The notes under the pieces were generated by a model. The model was not told the origin of the DNA, made no database searches, and saw nothing but the letters and a program-made list of their open reading frames with translations. The position numbers were made by a program, and so were the translations under genes. This document shows, piece after piece, positions 58,732-64,000 of a DNA stretch of 64,000 nucleotides. Each line of letters starts with the position of its first letter. Positions within the stretch are counted from its first letter, which is position 1. The stretch is from CBDHGY01 sp965263325 (GTDB lineage: Bacteria; Pseudomonadota; Alphaproteobacteria; Caulobacterales; Hyphomonadaceae). The stretch lies in NCBI GenBank assembly GCA_965263325.1, contig CBDHGY010000002.1, positions 1,116,001 to 1,180,000 of the forward strand, given 5' to 3'.

Positions 58732-60147
58732 ATGAGCGATATCAAACCAATTCACATTATCGGCGGCGGAATGGCCGGATCTGAGGCCGCATGGCAAGCG
58801 GTGAATATGGGCGTACCTGTGGTCCTGCATGAGATGCGAGGCGTGAAAACAACCGACGCTCACCAGACGGATTTGCTTGCCGAGCTGGTGTGTTCGAATT
58901 CGTTTCGTTCTGATGATCATTCAGGGAATGCCGTCGGTGTTTTGCATGAAGAAATGCGCCGATTAGGCTCAATTCAGATGGCAAAAGCTGCGCTGCATCA
59001 AGTCCCAGCAGGATCTGCGCTCGCGGTGGACAGAGATGGGTTCGCCGAGGCTGTGACTGATGAACTGTCAAAACATCCGCTCGTCACAATCATCCGCGAA
59101 GAAGTCAGCTGTATTCCACCGGATGACTGGGATAGTACTATCGTCGCAACCGGACCACTGACATCCGCCGCACTCGCTGACGCAATTCGCGCGCACACGG
59201 GCGAGGAAGATCTCGCTTTCTTCGATGCCATTGCGCCGATCATCCATTACGACTCCATCAACTTCGGTGTCGCCTGGAAGCAGTCGCGCTACGATAAACC
59301 AGGCCCCTCCGGAGAGACGAACGCCTACATTAACTGTCCGATGGATGAAGCTCAGTACAACGCCTTTATCGACGCGTTGATTGCGGGCGAAAAAACCGAG
59401 TTCAAGGACTGGGAAAAGGATACGCCCTATTTCGAGGCCTGTCTTCCAATCGAAGTTATGGCAGAGCGCGGACGAGAGACCCTTCGCTACGGCCCCATGA
59501 AACCTGTTGGCCTTACAAATCCGAACAATCCGGATGTTAAATGTCATGCCATTGTACAGCTACGACAGGACAATGCCCTTGGCACGCTTTGGAACATGGT
59601 CGGCTTTCAGACCAAACTAAAGTACGGCGCGCAAACAGATATTTTTCGGATGATCCCTGGATTGGAAAGCGCACAGTTTGCGCGTCTTGGCGGCATACAC
59701 CGAAACACATTTTTGAACTCGCCAAAATTACTGGACGAGCAACTGCGCATGAAATCCATGCCGCGTCTGCGCTTTGCCGGGCAAGTGACCGGCGTGGAGG
59801 GGTATGTTGAAAGTGCGGCCATGGGATTGCTCGCCGGGCGGTTTGCGGCCGCTGAGCGCCTGGGCCTTTCGCTTGACCCGCCGCCGCCAACGACCGCGCT
59901 GGGGGCGCTTATTGGCCATATCACCGGCGGGCATCTGGAAGGAAAACAGACCTTCCAGCCAATGAACATTAATTTCGGCCTCTTTCCTCCGCCAGACGAG
60001 GGTACAGTCGAGACAAAAGATGAAAACGGCAAGCGACTGCGCGGCAAAGCCAAAGGTCGCGCAAAGAAAGCCGCGCAAGCAGCTCGCGCGCTAAGAGATA
60101 TTGAGAGTTGGGCAGCGCAAGCGAGCGAGCGCATAGCCGCTGAATAG
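58732..60147 (+). CDS. trmFO: folate/FAD-dependent tRNA (uracil-54-C5)-methyltransferase
   Basis: A 471-residue flavoprotein that makes ribothymidine 54 in tRNA using methylene-tetrahydrofolate. The N-terminal FAD loop is IHIIGGGMAGSEAAW, followed by LAELVCSNSFRSD with the conserved Cys and later GQVTGVEGYVESAAMGLLAG (part). I use the ATG at 58732; the open frame extends 12 codons up without family sequence. The C-terminal 35 residues are basic and Ala-rich and go beyond the usual end. Confidence 0.95.
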   Translation: MSDIKPIHIIGGGMAGSEAAWQAVNMGVPVVLHEMRGVKTTDAHQTDLLAELVCSNSFRSDDHSGNAVGVLHEEMRRLGSIQMAKAALHQVPAGSALAVDRDGFAEAVTDELSKHPLVTIIREEVSCIPPDDWDSTIVATGPLTSAALADAIRAHTGEEDLAFFDAIAPIIHYDSINFGVAWKQSRYDKPGPSGETNAYINCPMDEAQYNAFIDALIAGEKTEFKDWEKDTPYFEACLPIEVMAERGRETLRYGPMKPVGLTNPNNPDVKCHAIVQLRQDNALGTLWNMVGFQTKLKYGAQTDIFRMIPGLESAQFARLGGIHRNTFLNSPKLLDEQLRMKSMPRLRFAGQVTGVEGYVESAAMGLLAGRFAAAERLGLSLDPPPPTTALGALIGHITGGHLEGKQTFQPMNINFGLFPPPDEGTVETKDENGKRLRGKAKGRAKKAAQAARALRDIESWAAQASERIAAE

Positions 60148-60158
60148 AGGAAAACACA

Positions 60159-60707
60159 ATGGCCTTACTTGATACTCCCATTTGCGACTTTGGTTGGAAA
60201 GCACCGGATTTCGTCTTGAAAGACCCAACTGGCAATTCCTTCACGATGAAAGAACATTTGGGCGATAAAGGCTTGCTCGTGATGTTCATCTGCAACCATT
60301 GCCCTTATGTGATCGCTGTGGCGGAGCGCCTTGCAGAAGATACAAAAGACCTGATGATGGACGGCATCAACGTACTCGCCATCATGTCTAATGACTACGC
60401 AGACTATCCGGCTGATAGCCCGGCAAATATGGTAAAATTTGCAGAGCAATACGGCTTTCGGTTCCCGTATCTCGTTGATGAGGATCAATCCGTCGCCAAA
60501 GCCTATGGCGCAGTCTGCACACCGGATTTCTTTGGCCTAAACGCCCAAGGGGAACTTCAATATCGAGGCCGCCTCGATGACGCGCGAATGAGTGACGCGC
60601 CTGAGCGCACCCGCGAACTCGTGAACGCGATGAAGACAATTGCAGAAACCGGCGAAGGACCGCGCGAGCAGCAGCCATCCATGGGTTGCTCAATCAAGTG
60701 GCGGTGA
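60159..60707 (+). CDS. thioredoxin-fold protein (AhpC/TSA-like)
   Basis: A 182-residue cytosolic protein. The opening PDFVLKDPTGNSFTM is peroxiredoxin-like, and the redox site CNHCPYV is the CxxC found in a branch of thioredoxin-family proteins widely annotated without a known partner. A GAGGAAA ribosome binding site precedes the ATG. It lies 11 bases after trmFO, so the two are likely one transcript. Its last 14 bases overlap the end of the convergent PhyH gene. Confidence 0.88.
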   Translation: MALLDTPICDFGWKAPDFVLKDPTGNSFTMKEHLGDKGLLVMFICNHCPYVIAVAERLAEDTKDLMMDGINVLAIMSNDYADYPADSPANMVKFAEQYGFRFPYLVDEDQSVAKAYGAVCTPDFFGLNAQGELQYRGRLDDARMSDAPERTRELVNAMKTIAETGEGPREQQPSMGCSIKWR

Positions 60708-61566
60708 ATGTCTTTTTCGGATGAATACCGTCTACATAGCCCATAAAGGGCGGGTGGATGGAATAGCCGAGCAGTTCCTGAGCGCGGGGCGGTAAAGACT
60801 TAGCAATGTCCGGCGGAACCGCCAGCACCATGTTCTCAAGCTGCCGCATGAAACCGGCGCAGTATTGCGGAGTTATAATGGTGCGCGGCGCATCTGATGT
60901 GTTCGCGCCGCCGCGGTGGTAGAGCGTGCCTTTAGCAAGACCAAGTGAGCCAGCTGGCATAACCATCTTTACGGCGTCGGGGCGATAAGCCGGATCATCG
61001 TTCACATCCCGAACGGTTTTATCATCGAACACCCCCATGATACCGCCCTCTATAGGGCTCTCCTGACCCCACAGATGGCTTCCTGGAATAAGCTCTGTTG
61101 CGCCGTTTTCTTCCGTCACATCCGAGATCGCCCAAAACGCGCTGAGCCCGGTCGTTTTGCGCGGGCGCTCAACGCCGCAGCTATCATCAAAATGCCAGGG
61201 CTGAACTGTTTCTCCGGGATGTAATTTGATCGCAAGCATCGCAGACAACAAGCAAGATTTTCCAAGCTCGGCTTCTGCAAATGCCAGTGCGAGTGGGTGG
61301 ATCATGAGGTCCACAAACACTGGAGATTTTGCTGCCATGGCATATACGCGGTTTGATTTCAGACCTTCAAAATCGTTTCGCCCGCGCAAATCCACGTCTA
61401 AATATGGCGCGAGCGCCGTACGCGCGTCCTGCAATTCATTTTCAGACAATACGTTCTCGAAAATGATAAAGCCTTGTTCGTCGAATTCAGCTTTTGCATC
61501 TGCGAAAGCACGATCCCCGAGCCAGGGTGCAAGGTCGGCTTCTGGCATAAAGGCAGTGTCTGGCAT
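60694..61566 (-). CDS. phytanoyl-CoA dioxygenase (PhyH) family protein
   Basis: A 290-residue Fe(II)/2-oxoglutarate oxygenase. The iron site is visible as HFDDSCG (HxD) and the distal His in TLYHRGGANTS, with an Arg in DAPRTIIT for 2-oxoglutarate. I place the start at the ATG at 61566, since GGGAGG lies eight bases upstream; the open frame runs about 160 bases further into the neighbouring gene with no family sequence. The substrate is unknown. It follows the squalene/phytoene-synthase-like gene by 62 bases. Confidence 0.88.
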   Translation of the reverse strand: MPDTAFMPEADLAPWLGDRAFADAKAEFDEQGFIIFENVLSENELQDARTALAPYLDVDLRGRNDFEGLKSNRVYAMAAKSPVFVDLMIHPLALAFAEAELGKSCLLSAMLAIKLHPGETVQPWHFDDSCGVERPRKTTGLSAFWAISDVTEENGATELIPGSHLWGQESPIEGGIMGVFDDKTVRDVNDDPAYRPDAVKMVMPAGSLGLAKGTLYHRGGANTSDAPRTIITPQYCAGFMRQLENMVLAVPPDIAKSLPPRAQELLGYSIHPPFMGYVDGIHPKKTFTAT

Positions 61567-61628
61567 CTGCATGTCCTCCCGATATGTTGGAAAGACTACC
61601 GGGATTGCCCAAGGGAAGTCGAGACACG

Positions 61629-62288
61629 TTAGACCCGCCCAGTCATCACGGTTCGAAGCACCCGCCAGCGCTTCTTTAGTGCGCTGGGCTCCTTCTTTCC
61701 TTTGATATAGGCCCGCGCGAGCACACAATGTGCTGCTGCGGGGCGCAGTGTAACAGGGATTTGGAACCGATCGAGCGGTGGTACATGATGGTCGTGATTG
61801 AGCGGAAGCCGCCGGGCCATTGAAAATATCGTTCCCAGGCGTTGAGCGGGCTCTTTCCAGGCTGCCGCTTCTTGTTGGTCAAGTAATTCACAGGCAAGGA
61901 GCATTAATCGCCCCTCAGGCTCTATAGAGCGATCCTGCGCCTCAAAAGCCACCTCATATCCATCAATGAGCTCAGACAGGCGATCCAGTGGTAACATGAC
62001 CTGAGCGACAGCGCGCACCACATCATGTTGGCGGGGTGCAAGCCCTTTTGCAATTTCATCCAGTGCATCTCGCCACCATTGGAAGCGAATTGCTCCCAAC
62101 CCCGGTTCCGTCACGACTGTACGCACCCGCGCAAGTTCATACACAAAAGCATACAGCGCAATCAGCTGTCGGCGCTCAGATTCTGCTGCATAACGCGACG
62201 ACAACCAACGATCTTCGTCTATGCGTTTCACCCGCGTATCGATTGCCTCCCATTGATCCGGGGACAGGATAGTGGCACTGACGGTCAT
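61629..62288 (-). CDS. squalene/phytoene synthase family protein (NDUFAF6-like)
   Basis: A 219-residue protein from the ATG at 62288 (MTVSATILSP); an ATG three codons up is also possible. The segment DEDRWLSSRYAAESERRQLIALYAFVYEL (part) and GAIRFQWWRDALDEI belong to the squalene/phytoene synthase superfamily. The first Asp-rich motif needed for prenyl transfer is absent (ELARVRTV in its place). That is typical of the NDUFAF6 branch, linked to respiratory complex I assembly, rather than a true synthase. A palindrome precedes the start. Confidence 0.8.
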   Translation of the reverse strand: MTVSATILSPDQWEAIDTRVKRIDEDRWLSSRYAAESERRQLIALYAFVYELARVRTVVTEPGLGAIRFQWWRDALDEIAKGLAPRQHDVVRAVAQVMLPLDRLSELIDGYEVAFEAQDRSIEPEGRLMLLACELLDQQEAAAWKEPAQRLGTIFSMARRLPLNHDHHVPPLDRFQIPVTLRPAAAHCVLARAYIKGKKEPSALKKRWRVLRTVMTGRV

Positions 62289-62290
62289 CT

Positions 62291-62313
62291 GCCCCATATA
62301 GGGGTTATGGGGC
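62291..62313. repeat. inverted repeat at the start of the synthase-like gene
   Basis: GCCCCATA-TAGGGGT-TATGGGGC is a perfect 8+7+8 inverted repeat that ends two bases before the ATG at 62288. In the mRNA the hairpin would cover the ribosome binding region. It could equally be an operator between this gene and divergent sodB, whose start is 45 bases away. Confidence 0.5.
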
Positions 62314-62357
62314 GCTAAGTCCCTCCACAAATTCAACTATCTGCACGGAGCGACTTC

Positions 62358-62963
62358 ATGGCTTTCGACCTTCCTGACCTGCCTTATGGCCGCAGTGATC
62401 TGGCCCCTCACATTTCTGAGGAAACGATCAATTTCCACTACGGGAAACACCATCAGGCCTATGTGAACAATCTCAACAAAATGACTGAAGGCACCGACCT
62501 TGAGACCGCGTCCCTGGAAGACGTTATCCGCGCCGCTGACGATGACAGCTCGAAAGCTGGCCTTTTCAATAATGCCGCTCAAGTGTGGAACCACACGTTT
62601 TACTGGCACTCGATGAAGCCGGGCGGCGGCGGCGAGCCGCATGGCGCTATCGCTGACAAGATCAAAGAAGACTTCGGATCATACGAAGAATTCGCTACGC
62701 AGTTTAAGGCAGCCGGCGGCGGCCAATTCGGCTCAGGGTGGGCTTGGCTTGTGCTGAAAGGCGGCAAGCTGGAGATTATGAAAACTCCAAATGCTGAGAC
62801 ACCTGTTACAGATAAGGCTTGCACGCCTCTGCTGACCATGGATGTCTGGGAGCATGCGTATTACCTAGATTATCAGAATTCTCGCCCGAACTATATGGCG
62901 TCTTTCCTCGATAATCTGGTGAATTGGGATTTTGCGAACCAGAATCTCGCCGACGCTTCATAG
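62358..62963 (+). CDS. sodB: superoxide dismutase, Fe/Mn family
   Basis: A 201-residue enzyme that removes superoxide. Metal ligands are in NFHYGKHHQAYV, NHTFYWHSM and DVWEHAYYLDYQ. The AAQVWNHTFYWH and GGGQFGSGWAWL patterns favour the iron type. A CGGAG ribosome binding site lies before the ATG. The gene stands alone and ends with a strong terminator. A superoxide-removing enzyme fits a cell with many iron-sulfur proteins. Confidence 0.96.
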   Translation: MAFDLPDLPYGRSDLAPHISEETINFHYGKHHQAYVNNLNKMTEGTDLETASLEDVIRAADDDSSKAGLFNNAAQVWNHTFYWHSMKPGGGGEPHGAIADKIKEDFGSYEEFATQFKAAGGGQFGSGWAWLVLKGGKLEIMKTPNAETPVTDKACTPLLTMDVWEHAYYLDYQNSRPNYMASFLDNLVNWDFANQNLADAS

Positions 62964-63054
62964 CTGGCCGCACGCAGTAGAGATTTCTTGATCCAGTAAT
63001 CAAGACAGACAGTGAAGGCCGCGGCCGACGCACTCAACTCGAACTTTACTTAAG

Positions 63055-63083
63055 AGCCCGGCTAAGTTTGCCGGGCTTTTTTT
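63055..63083 (+). terminator. rho-independent terminator after sodB
   Basis: AGCCCGGC (63055-63062) and GCCGGGCT (63070-63077) form a perfect eight-pair stem with loop TAAGTTT, followed by six more T. This is a textbook terminator about 90 bases after the sodB stop. Its end touches the stop codon of the convergent EF-hand gene. Confidence 0.92.
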
Positions 63084-63549
63084 ATTCGGATGCAAAATAT
63101 GCGTCGAATTCTTGTCGCGAGATTAGTTCGTCGCTGTTCATATCGGCGTCTAGCTTGAACAAACGATCGTAATCGGCGAACGATATTGTTGGAGTAGAGC
63201 CATCTACATCCCGGAAACAGGCTCTGAGTTCTGGATGCTGCGGCGCGTACGTATTCGAGAGCTCGGCATACTCTTCGATACTGCAGTGTGAAGACACCAA
63301 CCCATCTTCCGACGGGCTTAGCTTTGCAAACTCTGCTCTATTGAATTGCCGTGCCTCATAGGATGTGATCAGCCCATCCCCATTGAGATCATAGCGAAGA
63401 AACCGCTGCTCATGGCGTTGCTTACGATCGCTTTCTTGAGCAGCGCGAACATCCTCCACTGCCGGTTCCAGGGGGGCGGGTGGAGGCGAAGTGCCCGCAC
63501 ATGCCGAAGCCATAATAGCGATTGCTGCGATGCATATACTTCCGCGCAT
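63082..63549 (-). CDS. EF-hand domain lipoprotein
   Basis: A 155-residue protein with a lipoprotein signal peptide and lipobox ASAC (Cys about residue 17). A Pro/Ala stretch follows, then an EF-hand loop DLNGDGLITSYE (about 54-65) and a second one, DADMNSDELISRQE, near the C-terminus. Both keep the acidic residues for calcium, though the second has an extra residue. It is probably an envelope calcium-binding protein. A GGGAGAG ribosome binding site precedes the ATG. Confidence 0.82.
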   Translation of the reverse strand: MRGSICIAAIAIMASACAGTSPPPAPLEPAVEDVRAAQESDRKQRHEQRFLRYDLNGDGLITSYEARQFNRAEFAKLSPSEDGLVSSHCSIEEYAELSNTYAPQHPELRACFRDVDGSTPTISFADYDRLFKLDADMNSDELISRQEFDAYFASE

Positions 63550-63621
63550 CTTCTTCTCTCCCTTAGTCTTTTAAGCATCCAAGAAAATACCATCGGTTTA
63601 AGGCCGCTAGATGGCAAATCG

Positions 63622-64000
63622 TTAGAAGCACTCAGCAACACGTGCGAGCCAGCGTTTCACCTCTTCACCGGGTTCATCGAGGGATTTACCGTGTCGCACT
63701 ACGACAAGATCTTTCTGCGGCACAACAATCGTGAATTGGCCTTCATAACCATTTGCAGAGAAACTCCCCGGCCCGCATAGGCCGAGCCACCAATGCGCCC
63801 CGTAAGCGAGGTCTTCGCACCCCTCCGGTTGTGGTGTCGGTGTTCGCGCATAATCGACCCAACCTTCGGGCAATATGCGCTTCCCATCCCAAACGCCGTC
63901 TCTGAGGTAGAGGTAACCAAACCGCGCAAAATCGCGCGCCGTGCAATAACAGAATGACGATCCGATAAATGTTCCTGTAGAATCGAATTTCGGAAGTGGT
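63622..64000 (-). CDS. serine hydrolase (beta-lactamase family), C-terminal part only
   Basis: The frame is open from the window edge (64000) to the stop at 63622, about 125 residues, so the start lies outside. It includes YCTARDFARFGYLYLRDG and ILPEGWVDY, typical of class C beta-lactamase-related esterases/serine hydrolases, and ends with a GYEGQFTIVVPQKDLVVVRHG block (part) holding the HxG-type third motif region as YEGQ/RHGK. The catalytic Ser-x-x-Lys would be upstream, beyond the window. Actual beta-lactam hydrolysis is unlikely for this branch. Confidence 0.8.
   Translation of the reverse strand, partial: PLPKFDSTGTFIGSSFCYCTARDFARFGYLYLRDGVWDGKRILPEGWVDYARTPTPQPEGCEDLAYGAHWWLGLCGPGSFSANGYEGQFTIVVPQKDLVVVRHGKSLDEPGEEVKRWLARVAECF

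Noticed and set aside
61629..62288. A carotenoid or hopanoid pathway gene (phytoene/squalene synthase)
   Set aside because: The first Asp-rich motif required for catalysis is missing and no other isoprenoid gene is nearby.
63622..64000. A true beta-lactamase resistance gene at the window end
   Set aside because: The visible C-terminal part fits the broad serine hydrolase/esterase branch, and the active-site half is outside the window.
1..64000. CRISPR arrays, insertion sequences, prophage, tRNA or rRNA genes, and toxin-antitoxin or defence systems
   Set aside because: I saw no regularly spaced repeats, transposase or integrase motifs, tRNA-like cloverleafs, rRNA sequence, or defence-protein motifs; gaps between genes are short and mostly explained.

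Overview
This window is ordinary chromosomal DNA from an alphaproteobacterium, most likely a member of Hyphomonadaceae/Caulobacterales. Pointers are: a GTTC-N7-GTTC LexA box between divergent ssb and uvrA; RNase E with an acidic insertion inside its S1 domain and a C-terminal GWW motif; a SUF iron-sulfur locus that includes SufT; a LmdC-like M23 peptidase overlapping a bactofilin gene; and TrmFO, TyrS, AnmK and AccBC of alphaproteobacterial type. The assignment rests on recognising families by eye, not on a search. I see no rRNA, tRNA, insertion sequence, prophage, CRISPR array, toxin-antitoxin or defence system. Coding density is very high and several convergent gene pairs share their stop codons.

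Layout. 1-3.9 kb: a minus-strand run of an acyltransferase-3 membrane protein, an enoyl-CoA hydratase, a DUF817 membrane protein and a JmjC/cupin-like protein. 3.9-6.1 kb: a TetR regulator with a good promoter, a PlsC-like acyltransferase and a small secreted protein. 6.1-18.2 kb: the SUF iron-sulfur locus on the minus strand (a second cysteine desulfurase, sufB, sufC, sufD, sufS, sufT, sufA). It is interrupted by three small unknown genes between sufB and sufC, a hybrid histidine kinase between sufT and sufA, and two plus-strand lipoprotein genes between the NifS-like desulfurase and sufB. 18.3-25.8 kb: an alpha/beta hydrolase, anmK, tyrS, a large AsmA-like protein and a Bcp peroxiredoxin.

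26-33 kb is a cell-wall region: lmdC-like M23 peptidase plus bactofilin, then (minus strand) amiC, PBP1A and prfB. prfB carries a complete programmed +1 frameshift site. 33.0-38.4 kb: rne with a structured 426-base leader, a BepA-like M48 protease and a DsbA-like thiol oxidoreductase. 38.4-43.7 kb: thiS and thiG separated by a D-aminoacylase-like amidohydrolase, and divergent aroQ-accB-accC. 43.9-47.2 kb: a large GAF/PAS hybrid kinase facing a lone receiver protein. 47.5-53.4 kb: gyrA-coaD-ppi-queA and ssb on the minus strand. 53.6-64 kb: uvrA with a lysine-rich tail, a histidine phosphatase, a chorismate-lyase-like protein, trmFO, a thioredoxin-fold protein, a phytanoyl-CoA dioxygenase-like protein, a squalene/phytoene-synthase-like protein, sodB with a strong terminator, an EF-hand lipoprotein, and the end of a serine hydrolase cut by the window edge.

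I did not find a convincing new multi-gene system. The best observations are the prfB recoding site, the SOS box, the CTG start of queA, the basic UvrA tail, the gene insertions and operator-like palindrome in the SUF locus, the lmdC-bactofilin overlap and the rne leader and tail. The least understood genes are the JmjC/DUF817 pair, the unknown trio between sufB and sufC, and the lipoprotein pair upstream of sufB.
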